Shown: positions 52,620-61,647, counted from the stretch's first letter. The stretch: DNA of 64,000 bases from Mucilaginibacter sp. PAMC 26640 (GCA_001596135.1 CP014773.1:4402001-4466000); one strand, 5' to 3'. Notes: generated from the sequence alone by a model not told the origin. Translations and numbers: made by a program.

Positions 52620-54452
52620 ATGGCAAGAGGACGATTGAATAGTGGTGCAAAAGCTGAAGCTGAATTACCTAAGGCAAAGATAAATAAGCAAAGTCTTCAT
52701 AACGTAGGTAAATTACTTAGTTACATTAAGCCATATCGCGCAAAATTTATTGGCGGCATGCTTTTTTTGGTTCTTTCCAGCCTTGTGGGCCTGGCCTTCC
52801 CAGGTTTTTTTGGCGCTTTGATAGACGCTTCCCAAGGCGTTCAGCGGCTTGGATTTGTACCTGCCGACCTGAAAAAAATTGGCGAAGTAGCTATAGTTGT
52901 CTTATTTTTACAGGGATTTGTTTCTTATTTCCGTATCACCTGGTTTGTTCAGGTAGCAGAAAAATCGCTGGCTAACATTCGACGAGATACTTATTTTAAA
53001 TTGATTACGCTCCCCATGAATTTTTTCGCCAACAGGCGGGTGGGCGAACTAAATAGTCGCATATCGGCGGATCTATCCCAAATTCAGGAGGCATTGACCA
53101 CTACGTTTGCAGAAATGATCCGGCAGGTGATCATTTTAATTGGCGGTATTATTCTGCTGATCATTATATCATGGAAACTCACCATCGCTTTACTGGTAAT
53201 CCTCCCCTTTTTGATTGTTACGGCTATCATATTCGGCAAATTTATCAGGGGCATTTCCAGGGAGGCACAGGATCAGCTAGCCGAATCAAATACCATTGTG
53301 GAAGAGACGCTACAGGGGATTGCCAATGTTAAAGCATTTGTAAACGAAGCATTTGAAGCCGGCAGGTATGATAAAACCTTGCAGCGCGTGGTATCTATCG
53401 CTGTGAAAGGTGCAAAATATCGTGGCATGTTCGGGGCATTTATCGTGTTCTGCCTTTTCGGAACGGTTTTTTGCGAAATATGGTATGGATCTTACCTGGT
53501 ATCTATCCATGATAAGGGATTAACCTTTGGCCAGTTAACCAACTTTATAGTATATGCTGCATTCATCAGCGCTGCCATGGGTAGCCTGCCTGATTTGTAC
53601 GCTAATATGCAAAAGGCTGTGGGTGCAACCGAGCGGGTGCTGGAGATCCTGGATGAAACCGGAGAAAATGTATCCATCAATGCCAGTGAGAATGAAATTA
53701 AGCAGAATATCAACGGCAACTTATCTTTTGTTGATGTTGCATTTGCTTATCCTTCCCGGTCGGAGTTGACAGTGCTTAATAAGGTGTCCTTCGAAGCTAA
53801 AGCCGGCCAGCGGGTAGCTATTGTGGGCCCAAGCGGTTCAGGTAAATCTACTACAGCCGCACTTATCCTGCAATTTTACCATCCGCAGAGCGGAACGATC
53901 CTTTTTGACGGGAAACCAGCAGAGGAATATGCGCTGACAGATATCCGTAACCAGGTTGCGATAGTGCCGCAAGACGTGCTATTGTTTGGCGGGACTATTT
54001 TAGAAAACATTGCCTACGGAAAATTAAATGCTTCGAAAGAAGAAATCATCCAGGCTGCTAAACGCGCGAATGCCGATCAGTTTATTACTTCATTTCCAGA
54101 GGCTTATGAAACGGTTGTTGGGGAACGCGGTGTAAAATTATCCGGCGGGCAACGCCAGCGAATCGCCATTGCACGCGCATTGTTAAAAAATCCTGCTATC
54201 TTAATCCTGGATGAGGCAACCTCGTCATTAGATTCTGAATCGGAACGTTTGGTGCAGGAGGCTTTGGAAGAGTTAATGAAAGGGCGTACCTCTATCATTA
54301 TCGCCCACCGCCTGTCCACTATCCGCGAAGCAGACAGGATCATTGTACTGGAAAAAGGTAACATCATCGAAAACGGAACTCACCAGGAACTGGTAGCCAA
54401 CGAACAAGGCTTGTACAGATATTTAAGCCAGTTGCAGTATGAGGTTCATTAG
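52620..54452 (+). CDS. ABC exporter, fused transmembrane and ATPase domains (MsbA-like)
   Basis: A 610-residue half-transporter: a charged N-terminal stretch, six membrane helices (about 38-330), then the ATPase domain (about 360-605) with Walker A GPSGSGKST, signature LSGGQRQR, Walker B ILILDEATSSLDSES and the switch histidine in IAHRLSTI. It would act as a homodimer. Relatives are lipid and multidrug exporters; with an extra N-terminal basic region it fits the Bacteroidota MsbA-like/lipid exporter group. Substrate not readable. Confidence 0.9.
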   Translation: MARGRLNSGAKAEAELPKAKINKQSLHNVGKLLSYIKPYRAKFIGGMLFLVLSSLVGLAFPGFFGALIDASQGVQRLGFVPADLKKIGEVAIVVLFLQGFVSYFRITWFVQVAEKSLANIRRDTYFKLITLPMNFFANRRVGELNSRISADLSQIQEALTTTFAEMIRQVIILIGGIILLIIISWKLTIALLVILPFLIVTAIIFGKFIRGISREAQDQLAESNTIVEETLQGIANVKAFVNEAFEAGRYDKTLQRVVSIAVKGAKYRGMFGAFIVFCLFGTVFCEIWYGSYLVSIHDKGLTFGQLTNFIVYAAFISAAMGSLPDLYANMQKAVGATERVLEILDETGENVSINASENEIKQNINGNLSFVDVAFAYPSRSELTVLNKVSFEAKAGQRVAIVGPSGSGKSTTAALILQFYHPQSGTILFDGKPAEEYALTDIRNQVAIVPQDVLLFGGTILENIAYGKLNASKEEIIQAAKRANADQFITSFPEAYETVVGERGVKLSGGQRQRIAIARALLKNPAILILDEATSSLDSESERLVQEALEELMKGRTSIIIAHRLSTIREADRIIVLEKGNIIENGTHQELVANEQGLYRYLSQLQYEVH

Positions 54453-54547
54453 CTTACTGCGTCGGTAGTTCATTGTTATACAAGCATTGAACACTGCAAC
54501 CCTAAACATTGAACGACAGAATTAAAAAATGAGGTTTGTTAGGCGGG

Positions 54548-54580
54548 TTTATCAGCATAGCTATCAGTTATGCTGATAAA
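54548..54580. repeat. Perfect 12-bp inverted repeat without T-tract
   Basis: TTTATCAGCATA pairs with TATGCTGATAAA around a 9-base loop. It lies between the ABC exporter and the beta-CASP nuclease gene. A run of A follows, so it is not a classical terminator for the plus strand. Confidence 0.55.
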
Positions 54581-54612
54581 AAATTGAGCTAATAAACCAA
54601 TGAACTAACAAC

Positions 54613-56013
54613 ATGAAACTAACTATACACGGGGCGGCCCGTCAGGTAACCGGCAGTATGCATTTACTGCAGGTTGGCCAGTATAATATATTAATTGATT
54701 GTGGCCTTGATTACGAAAAGGATCACAACTTACAGGTAAACGAAGATTTTGGTTTCGACCCCGAAAAGATTGATGTAGTGGTTTTAACACATGCACATAT
54801 CGATCATTCGGGCAACTTGCCCACACTGGTACGGATGGGGTTTAGTGGTCAGATCCTGTGCACCCCTCCCACTGCCGATCTCACGGAGTTATTACTGATA
54901 GATTCGGTAAATATATTCCTGCAAAAAGCCAACAAAGGCCGTCATAGCCGCAAACGCCATAAACATAGCAACAGCAGTGGGCCCCAGCCGTTATACCTGC
55001 AAAAGCATGTAATGGACACCGTTGAACGATTTGTTACCATTGGTTACAACAAACCGTTCCGCATCAACGGAGATATTGAATTAACATTTATCCCGGCTGG
55101 GCATTTGTTAGGAGCAGCTGCCGCTGTATTCAATGTTATTGAGGATGATATTGAAAAATCTATTGCCTTTACCGGCGATATTGGTCGTAAAAATTACCCT
55201 GTATTGAACGACCCCGAACCATTGCCGCCGGTAGACTATATCGTAAGCGAATCTACCTATGGAGGGAGAATGCACACCAAAGGTAAATCTGTTGAGGAAA
55301 CCCTGGTGGAAACGATAGATAAAGTGTGCATCAAGGAACAAGGAAGGCTCATCATACCGGCATTCAGTATTGGGCGCACACAATCGCTTGTTTTTGCTTT
55401 AAACAAGATCTTTAGCAGCGGCTTATTACCGCCTGTGGCCATCTTTGTAGATAGCCCGATGGCTACCCGTGCAACGGACATCTTCCGCAAACATCATCAT
55501 TTGGTAAACCCGGAAGCGCAGGAGTTTTACAACAAACAGGGTGACGAATTTGATTTCGACAACCTGACTTACGTAGAGACGCTTAAAGACAGCCGCCAGG
55601 TATCCAACTATTATGAGCCTTGTATTATCATATCTTCGGCAGGAATGCTGGAAGGCGGCAGGATCCAGGACCATCTTTTTTATAACATCCAGAATTATTA
55701 CTGTACTATCCTGTTTATTGGGTATTGCGCTAAAGGTACATTGGGCTACAGGCTCTTGCGCGGTGACCCAATTGTACACATCAAAGACCGCGATCTGTCT
55801 GTTTATGCTACCATTAAACAAACAGACGTACTAAGTGCACACGGAGATCATGAGGACTTAGTGAACAATATAAAGCACCAGGCGGCGGATAAGCTTAAAG
55901 GCGTATTTTTGGTACATGGCGAAGCAGGAAGTATGCAACTTTTGGCGGAAACGCTGGAACACGACGGTTATCAAGTAACGATACCTGAGAAGAGTGTGAC
56001 TTACGAGTTGTAG
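54613..56013 (+). CDS. beta-CASP metallo-beta-lactamase ribonuclease (CPSF73-like)
   Basis: The 466-residue protein has an MBL domain with HxHxDH in LTHAHIDHSG (zinc ligands), GHLLGAA, TGDIGR and SESTYGG, followed by a beta-CASP domain (about 195-375; RLIIPAFSIGRTQ) and an RMMBL motif region (SAHGDHEDL). Such proteins are endo- or exoribonucleases. Bacterial members of this type often act in rRNA or mRNA maturation. Single-gene unit. Confidence 0.9.
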   Translation: MKLTIHGAARQVTGSMHLLQVGQYNILIDCGLDYEKDHNLQVNEDFGFDPEKIDVVVLTHAHIDHSGNLPTLVRMGFSGQILCTPPTADLTELLLIDSVNIFLQKANKGRHSRKRHKHSNSSGPQPLYLQKHVMDTVERFVTIGYNKPFRINGDIELTFIPAGHLLGAAAAVFNVIEDDIEKSIAFTGDIGRKNYPVLNDPEPLPPVDYIVSESTYGGRMHTKGKSVEETLVETIDKVCIKEQGRLIIPAFSIGRTQSLVFALNKIFSSGLLPPVAIFVDSPMATRATDIFRKHHHLVNPEAQEFYNKQGDEFDFDNLTYVETLKDSRQVSNYYEPCIIISSAGMLEGGRIQDHLFYNIQNYYCTILFIGYCAKGTLGYRLLRGDPIVHIKDRDLSVYATIKQTDVLSAHGDHEDLVNNIKHQAADKLKGVFLVHGEAGSMQLLAETLEHDGYQVTIPEKSVTYEL

Positions 56014-56057
56014 ATGGAGAAATTAAAAGTTAAATTTGTTAGGTAACTTTTTAAACG

Positions 56058-56294
56058 ATGGTGAAAACGATACTCACACCTAAAGACCGGGATATATCAA
56101 TCCATATTCCCGAAAGCTATGTTGGCAAACAAATAGAGATTGTACTATACGCACTTGATGAGGTAAAATCTACTCAATCACCTGCACAAGTCCATGTTGC
56201 CTTTAGAGGAGCATTGAAACTATCAGTTGAAGAGCATGCTGATCTACAACAGCATTTAAAAGATATTCGTAACGAATGGAACAACGATATTTAG
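56058..56294 (+). CDS. Antitoxin-like protein next to broken PIN toxin
   Basis: 78 residues: MVKTILTPKDRDISIHIPE opening beta-strand region, then helices with a lysine- and glutamate-rich tail (EEHADLQQHLKDIRNEW). This layout (short DNA-binding-like N-part and acidic C-part wrapping the toxin) fits antitoxins paired with PIN toxins in Bacteroidota. Its end overlaps the toxin start by 19 bases. Toxin is broken, so the antitoxin may be a relic or have a free regulatory role. Confidence 0.55.
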   Translation: MVKTILTPKDRDISIHIPESYVGKQIEIVLYALDEVKSTQSPAQVHVAFRGALKLSVEEHADLQQHLKDIRNEWNNDI

Positions 56295-56657
56295 CTGATA
56301 CTAATTTGGTTATCGATTACCTTGAGAACAATCTACCCGAATACGCCAACAAATTGGTTGATAACATTAAGTTTCAGATTTCGATTATAAGCCGCATTGA
56401 ATTATTAGCATGGCCTAAAGCGACTGAAGACCAATTAAGTATATTGAAGAGTTTTTATCGATACATCAAAGGTATTTGCTTTAGATGAGTTTGTTGTTTA
56501 AAAATCGATAGAAATCAGAAAAAAGTATAAATTAGAACTGCCCGATGCTATTATTGCAGCTACTGCCTTAGTTAATAACCTAACGCTATTAACACGCAAC
56601 CTTGCCGATTTTAAAAAAGTAATAGAATTAAAATCGATCAACCTTAATGCAGGTTAA
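56276..56657 (+). pseudogene. Broken PIN-domain toxin (VapC-like)
   Basis: The intact first part runs 56276 to about 56440: LADTNLVIDYLEN (first acidic residue of the PIN site) and ISRIELLAWP (second). After this the coding continues in another frame (+2) around 56445, with residues such as FALDEFVV (from 56460) then a TAA at about 56495, then KSIEIRKKYKLELPDAIIAATAL, LLTRNLADFKKV and the last codons to 56657. ELPDAIIAATA and LTRNLADF are the typical C-terminal PIN motifs. So one frameshift and one nonsense codon break the gene. A frameshift can be an error, but two independent lesions argue for real decay. Confidence 0.8.
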
Positions 56658-56661
56658 TTTA

Positions 56662-56778
56662 TTAATGACTTGTTGTTGAAACTAAATTGTCGCGCCAGCC
56701 TTCAATACAGTGCGGCAAGCAGGTTTCGAATTTTTTGAGATACACATTCTTTAGATCCCGAATTGAGATATTACACAT
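56662..56778 (-). CDS. Putative small ORF (38 residues)
   Basis: An ATG (56776-56778) overlaps the stop codon region of the LutA-like gene by 8 bases and gives 38 codons: MCNISIRDLKNVYLKKFE onward, with three cysteines and a CIEGWRDN segment, ending TAA at 56662-56664, 5 bases from the PIN pseudogene end. Overlap with the previous gene and ordinary composition suggest a real gene, but nothing identifies it. Confidence 0.3.
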   Translation of the reverse strand: MCNISIRDLKNVYLKKFETCLPHCIEGWRDNLVSTTSH

Positions 56779-57499
56779 TCCCCCACCCGTTTGCCAATAC
56801 ATCGGCAATATGGATAGTTTTTATCGGCAGGTTGTATTTATCGATGTAACCCTGAAGATGTAGCAGGCAGGAAGTGTCTGTGGATATAATGTAATCGGCT
56901 TTGGCATCAATGGCATGATAAACTTTTTGCTGCGCCATTGCAGATGAAATACCATCAAACTTTACCGCGAAGGTCCCGCCGAAACCGCAGCAGGCTTCTC
57001 CATCTTTTAAATCAACCAATTCCAAACCTAAAACCTTTGACAGGAGTTGCCGGGGTTCATCTTTAATTTTGCATTCCCGCAAACCTGCACAACTATCGTG
57101 ATAAACGGCACGGCCGTCCAGTTCGGCACCAAAGTAATCTACCTGTAGTATGTTCACCAGGAAATCGCTCAGCTCGTAAATATTCCCCTGGATGCTCCGG
57201 CATTTATTGTGTGAGGTGGTATTGGTGAAAAGGTCGTTATAATAATTACGCACCATGCCGGTGCAGGATGCAGATGGGGAAACGATCACGCTATCTGCCG
57301 GAAAATCGTTTAAAAATTTACTACCCACCGCTTTTGCTTCATCCCAAAATCCAGCATTAAAGGCAGGCTGGCCGCAGCAAGTTTGTTCGGGGTTATAATT
57401 AACCGTACAACCGGCTTTCTCAAGCACCTTCACCGTATTAAAGGCAGTATCTGGATATAGTTGATCTATAAAACACGGGATAAACAACTCTACGGTCAT
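56771..57499 (-). CDS. (Fe-S)-binding protein, LutA/glycolate oxidase-like (CCG domains)
   Basis: The 242-residue protein has two CCG cysteine-rich domains: TCCGQPAFN and the second CCGFGGTFAVK, with earlier SPSASCTGM and HDSCAGLREC cysteines. LutA-type proteins are part of L-lactate oxidation complexes with LutB and LutC; here no LutB/C is adjacent (the neighbours are an MFS gene and a decayed locus), so the redox role is uncertain. Start at ATG 57499 gives MTVELFIPCFIDQ. Confidence 0.85.
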   Translation of the reverse strand: MTVELFIPCFIDQLYPDTAFNTVKVLEKAGCTVNYNPEQTCCGQPAFNAGFWDEAKAVGSKFLNDFPADSVIVSPSASCTGMVRNYYNDLFTNTTSHNKCRSIQGNIYELSDFLVNILQVDYFGAELDGRAVYHDSCAGLRECKIKDEPRQLLSKVLGLELVDLKDGEACCGFGGTFAVKFDGISSAMAQQKVYHAIDAKADYIISTDTSCLLHLQGYIDKYNLPIKTIHIADVLANGWGNV

Positions 57500-57509
57500 C
57501 AGCACAAAA

Positions 57510-58829
57510 TTATACAGCGCTAAATTCCGAATTTTTATTTAATTTCTTTTCTGTTGCCAGTAACAAAAGCAAAAAGACCAGCCCAACTATAAAAAATCCG
57601 CATAAGGCTATGGTAGAATTACGCATATTTCCTGTTATCTCCTCTATAAAGCCAAAGCTGAACAACCCGGCGACAATGGCCAACTTTTCAGTCACATCGT
57701 AAAAGCTAAAAAAGGAGGCTGTATCAGCGATATTCGGTGGCAGATATTTTGAATAGGTAGACCGCGACATGGATTGAATTCCCCCCATCACCAAACCAAC
57801 AATCACTGCGATAACGTAGAACTCAATTTTTGTGGTTGTAAAATAAGCACCCATACATACCCCGATCCAAATGCAAACGGTTAAAATTAACACCTTTAGG
57901 TTTCCAATTTTATCAGAAAGGCGAGACATCAGCGTGGCACCTAATATTGCTACCACCTGAATGATCAAGATAATGATGATCAACTCGGGAGTATCCATTT
58001 TAAGTTCCTTTGCAGCGAACGCGGTTGCAACCAGCATGATCGTTTGAACACCCATGGAATAAAAGAAAAAAGCCGGTAGAAAACCTCTAAGCATGGGCAT
58101 ACCTTTGAGCTTTACCCAAACTTTGCCCAACTCGATAAAGCCTAACCGAATAACATCGTGCTGGTGAGATTTTGCATTTGGGCTGCCTTTTGGCAACACT
58201 TTAAACGGAATCATAGCAAAACCTATCCACCAGAGCCCGGTTAGCAGAAAAGACAACCGCGCCGCGCTACCTTTATCCAAATGAAACGTCTCAGGGAACA
58301 AAACAAATACAAAACAAATTAGCTGTAGCAATACGCTGCCAATGTAACCGTAGGTGAAGCCTTTTGCGCTTACCCTATCCTGCATATTTACCGATGCAAT
58401 CTCCGGCAGATAGGAATTATAAAAAACAAAACCTCCGCTATATCCTATTGCAGCCACTGCAAAGCAGATAATACCGCGCTCGATATGCTGATCATCGAAA
58501 AAGAAAAGCCCACAACACGCTAACGACCCTAAAACGGTAAAAAATTGCATGAACACTTTTTTATTACCCCTATAATCAGCTATTGAACTCAGTATGGGCA
58601 GCAAAAAAACCATGATGAGGTAGGCAAAAGATAAGGCATAATCCTGCAGGACCGTATTGATAAAATTATGTCCCAAAAATTGCACCATGTTGCCATTGTC
58701 GTCATTAGTGGTTATTGCCACATAATATGCGGGGAAAATAGTAGTGGTGATCACCAGGTTATAGGCAGAATTAGCCCAATCGAACATGGCCCAGGCATTG
58801 ATGACCTTTTCGTCGTTTTTAACTTGCAT
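57510..58829 (-). CDS. MFS transporter, UMF1/Atg22-like
   Basis: The 439-residue protein has about twelve membrane helices and the UMF1-like opening NAWAMFDWANSAYNLVITT (WAMYDWANSA motif), a FYNSYLPEIA segment and a cytoplasmic RVSAKGFTYGYIGS motif. Atg22-type proteins in yeast export amino acids from vacuoles; bacterial members' substrates are unknown. It lies 11 bases upstream of the LutA-like gene and shares its strand, so both probably belong to one unit. Confidence 0.88.
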   Translation of the reverse strand: MQVKNDEKVINAWAMFDWANSAYNLVITTTIFPAYYVAITTNDDNGNMVQFLGHNFINTVLQDYALSFAYLIMVFLLPILSSIADYRGNKKVFMQFFTVLGSLACCGLFFFDDQHIERGIICFAVAAIGYSGGFVFYNSYLPEIASVNMQDRVSAKGFTYGYIGSVLLQLICFVFVLFPETFHLDKGSAARLSFLLTGLWWIGFAMIPFKVLPKGSPNAKSHQHDVIRLGFIELGKVWVKLKGMPMLRGFLPAFFFYSMGVQTIMLVATAFAAKELKMDTPELIIIILIIQVVAILGATLMSRLSDKIGNLKVLILTVCIWIGVCMGAYFTTTKIEFYVIAVIVGLVMGGIQSMSRSTYSKYLPPNIADTASFFSFYDVTEKLAIVAGLFSFGFIEEITGNMRNSTIALCGFFIVGLVFLLLLLATEKKLNKNSEFSAV

Positions 58830-59044
58830 TGTGTTTTAAAAGTATGCAAAAAAATTAATTTCACACTATCAGAGTGAAATGTTATCATTTTCTTCAAACC
58901 GGTTAAAATTAAATGGGTTAGCTACAAAAAAATTTCAGACTTGGAAGCCGAAATCAGGTATTGCATAAGTTTGATCGTTTTTCAATAATTTGCTACCGAA
59001 ATAGGTATCTGACAGCTATTATTACAATTTTGTATATTAGTAAT

Positions 59045-59215
59045 ATGTCAAAACAAAAAAGCGAGCTACCTCAGTCTGAAGCCATACAGGCAATAACGGA
59101 GACCGAACGTTTAAAAAAAGATGTTTATCGCTCTGATATGGAGAAATTTCGGCTTTTTACTGATATGCTCCGTCGTAATGCAGTATTGAAAAAAGCAATA
59201 ATTCGCCACAAATAA
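59045..59215 (+). CDS. 56-residue small protein coupled to nucleotidyltransferase remnant
   Basis: The ORF begins at ATG 59045: a polar N-terminus followed by a basic helix (FRLFTDMLRRNAVLKKAII). It overlaps by one base (TAATG) with the following broken nucleotidyltransferase, implying translational coupling as in two-gene toxin-antitoxin units. No known family recognised. The frame is open upstream from a TTG (58961) but that part is not convincing. Confidence 0.5.
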   Translation: MSKQKSELPQSEAIQAITETERLKKDVYRSDMEKFRLFTDMLRRNAVLKKAIIRHK

Positions 59216-59349
59216 TGGACATGCTGGATGATGAATTATTAAAATTCTGGAGAAGCCTTAATAATAATGAGGTGGCATATATTTTGGTAGGCGGCTTTGC
59301 CACCAGATTTCATGGGTTTAACCGGGCTACTGATGATTTGGATCTGTAA
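59215..59349 (+). pseudogene. Truncated nucleotidyltransferase (AbiEii/MNT-like)
   Basis: 44 codons: LDDELLKFWRSLNNNEVAY then LVGGFATRFHGFNRATDDLDL, the nucleotidyltransferase core with GG..A and the metal-binding DxD (as DDLDL), ending in TAA. The next codons, LDDTNQEF, continue the expected pattern, so the TAA is a nonsense mutation; the rest of the gene (normally about 150 residues) is missing and the sequence soon has no relation. Such proteins are toxins or phage-defence factors. Confidence 0.65.
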
Positions 59350-59440
59350 CTAGATGATACTAATCAAGAATTTGATTACAAATCGGTAATAATTCGCAAA
59401 ATATTTCACTGTTAACGCAAAACCTACTTTAGTAACCGGT

Positions 59441-60796
59441 TTAAAAGATTCCTAAAAACTTCTTCCTTTTCTTTTTTACATGTGTTGCCGCCGCCTTTTT
59501 CCGTACAGTAGTTGAGGCTTTTGCAATCGAATCTGCTTTTAGTTTGGCCACCTGCAATTCGCGCTTGCGGTTTGCGGCATCCAGGTCATATCGTTTGACG
59601 AAGATAACCGATTGGTATGGATTTACTTTACCCGTTGAAATATAAGGATCAAAGCCATCGGCAACCGGTGTTTTATGAGTAAGTGCCGAATAGGCATACA
59701 GCCCGATAAATAATATCGATATGGTGATCAATGCCAAAAAGAGCCCCCTTGACATGTGTACAACTCCGGCATCCATCTTCAGCATCCCTACTTTTGCAGG
59801 GTCGCTTCGTTCAAATAGCTGGGTTTGCAATTTTTCGTTTTGCCCCTGCAATGTAGATGGGCCAAGAGGCGATACTTCTGTACCAGGAGCTGCAAGACTA
59901 CCGTTAACAATAGCAGTATGTAACTCGCTGCCATCAGTAAAACGATGCTCTGGCTTTTTTTCCAAGCATTTTAAAATAAGTTTGAGTAACCATTCCGGCA
60001 CCTGCAGTTCTACGGTACTTTTGTAGGTTTCCCAGCTTTCCGGCAGGTTTGCTTTGCGCAAAGCAATCGGATCTGGAATCTTCTCTTCCAGGTGTTTTAT
60101 CATCACGGCATTCCTACCCGTATCACCGTTACCCGGCAATGGAAATGGTACCTGGCCGGCTAGTAACTCATACAAAATTACACCATAGCTATATACATCT
60201 GTTTGGGTAAGCATAACACCGTCATGCTGTTCAGGCGCCATAAACTCTATAGCTCCGGCATTCCGGATACTGCTCCTACGCTGCTCTTCCGTCATGATAG
60301 CCAGCCCAAAATCGAGCAAAATGTAATTGCCTGTATTAGTACTGTATTTTACATTATTACTTTTTAGGTCGCCATGTTTAACGCCAACTTTATGGCAGTG
60401 TGCCAGTGCACAGGCCAGCTGGTCGGCAACTTTTAATAACTCTTTAAGGGTAAAGATTTTTTCGTGAGGCGGTTGCAGCAATTCGCTCAGATCGGGCCCC
60501 TCGATGTATTCCATTTCTATAAAAGGAAATGAACCACTTTCGGTAATGCCAAAACTCAGCATTTTTACAACGTTGGGATTGGGGATCTCGTTTACCTTCT
60601 GGAGCTTGGCTACTTCATTTTGAAAATTGCGATAGTTTTTATCGTCACCGTTTTCCGCATACACGGGGGTGGGTATAAGCTTAACTGCCGAATAAATCAA
60701 CCCTGTTCTCCTGCCCTTGTACACAGATCCCTGCCCCCCGGTTCGCAAGGCACCCAAATTTTCCAAACCATCTGCTATGGTAAAAACTTTACTCAT
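59441..60796 (-). CDS. Ser/Thr protein kinase, membrane-anchored (non-RD)
   Basis: A 451-residue kinase. N-lobe with RTGGQGSVYKG and AVK (Lys39), glutamate in helix C (about Glu61), the catalytic loop HGDLKSNN (about 141-148; the RD arginine is replaced by glycine), DFG (162-164), APE in FMAPEQ and a C-lobe to about 300. A transmembrane helix at about 351-370 and a short Lys-rich C-terminus (KKKAAATHVKKKRKKF) follow; the catalytic domain is cytoplasmic. It starts 8 bases within the end of the FHA gene and probably phosphorylates neighbours of the cluster. Confidence 0.9.
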   Translation of the reverse strand: MSKVFTIADGLENLGALRTGGQGSVYKGRRTGLIYSAVKLIPTPVYAENGDDKNYRNFQNEVAKLQKVNEIPNPNVVKMLSFGITESGSFPFIEMEYIEGPDLSELLQPPHEKIFTLKELLKVADQLACALAHCHKVGVKHGDLKSNNVKYSTNTGNYILLDFGLAIMTEEQRRSSIRNAGAIEFMAPEQHDGVMLTQTDVYSYGVILYELLAGQVPFPLPGNGDTGRNAVMIKHLEEKIPDPIALRKANLPESWETYKSTVELQVPEWLLKLILKCLEKKPEHRFTDGSELHTAIVNGSLAAPGTEVSPLGPSTLQGQNEKLQTQLFERSDPAKVGMLKMDAGVVHMSRGLFLALITISILFIGLYAYSALTHKTPVADGFDPYISTGKVNPYQSVIFVKRYDLDAANRKRELQVAKLKADSIAKASTTVRKKAAATHVKKKRKKFLGIF

Positions 60797-61583
60797 TTGT
60801 AAGTGGTTGGTAGCTAAATTCTAAAACTGCAGATTCACCCAATATCACCTGATCACCTTCTTGTAAGCCATGCCCTATAGTTGGCGAGTGTAATTTAATC
60901 ACATTTTCATTTTTAGCTTCGCGGATTTTCACCTTGTTACGCGGCGGCACACCACCATCATCTGCAAAAAGCATAAAGCGCTGGTTCTCCACATCCCACT
61001 CGATGTGCGCGTGTTGCCTGCTCACATATTTGTTTGCCGCGTTACCACTTTCTGAAGGAAAAGCGATTTGATTGGTGCGAAAGAAACCATCATCTGCCTG
61101 CGCCCGCTTGTCCCTGCCTATATTGATCTTGTATGCGCCCGATGTTAATTTGTACTCTGCCAGTTCTGTTTCACCATTAAGAACCCTCACGTACGCTGTT
61201 GCTATTTGCTTGATAAAATGCTTGCTGGTTTTAATAAAAAATGCAGCATCAAGGTTTTTAAGCTTAACGGCTTCTTCGGGTACCTGTTCGTCAAAAAAAA
61301 CGTCAAGTATCCAGCGTTCGGGTAAACCTAAGTCGTAATCGTCGGCTATTTTTTGTACCTCATCTTTAAATTTACCAGGCTCCTCGGCGTACACAGCCGC
61401 CTCGTACATATGCCTGTCGGATGTATTGCAGGTAAGATATAGCGAAAGACCTTTGATATTGCTTCCTTCTCCCCCTTCCGCTTTTTGCAGCTCTTGTTTG
61501 ATGAATTGCAATAAGGAGTTTCGTACGCCTTTCACATCGTCCGGGCGATCACTAGCATCACTGCCGAATAGATTAAATATCAT
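60789..61583 (-). CDS. FHA-domain protein with unknown N-terminal domain
   Basis: 264 residues. The FHA domain (about 150-260) shows GRD at 156-158 and YVSRQHAHI (186-194; Ser/Arg/His phosphothreonine-binding residues). The N-terminal about 140 residues are a separate unknown domain with many charged residues (LQFIKQELQKAEGGEG start). FHA domains bind phosphothreonine peptides, so this protein could read the marks made by the kinase encoded 8 bases later. The gene overlaps the kinase gene. Confidence 0.9.
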   Translation of the reverse strand: MIFNLFGSDASDRPDDVKGVRNSLLQFIKQELQKAEGGEGSNIKGLSLYLTCNTSDRHMYEAAVYAEEPGKFKDEVQKIADDYDLGLPERWILDVFFDEQVPEEAVKLKNLDAAFFIKTSKHFIKQIATAYVRVLNGETELAEYKLTSGAYKINIGRDKRAQADDGFFRTNQIAFPSESGNAANKYVSRQHAHIEWDVENQRFMLFADDGGVPPRNKVKIREAKNENVIKLHSPTIGHGLQEGDQVILGESAVLEFSYQPLTNE

Positions 61584-61647
61584 GTTATTCCAGTATAATT
61601 TTATTTACGAATGTGCTATAAATACATTCGTGTCACTTTAATCCCGT

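Noticed and set aside
54548..54580. Intrinsic terminator of the ABC exporter gene
   Set aside because: A perfect stem exists but no T-run follows on the plus strand, so it is listed as an inverted repeat only.
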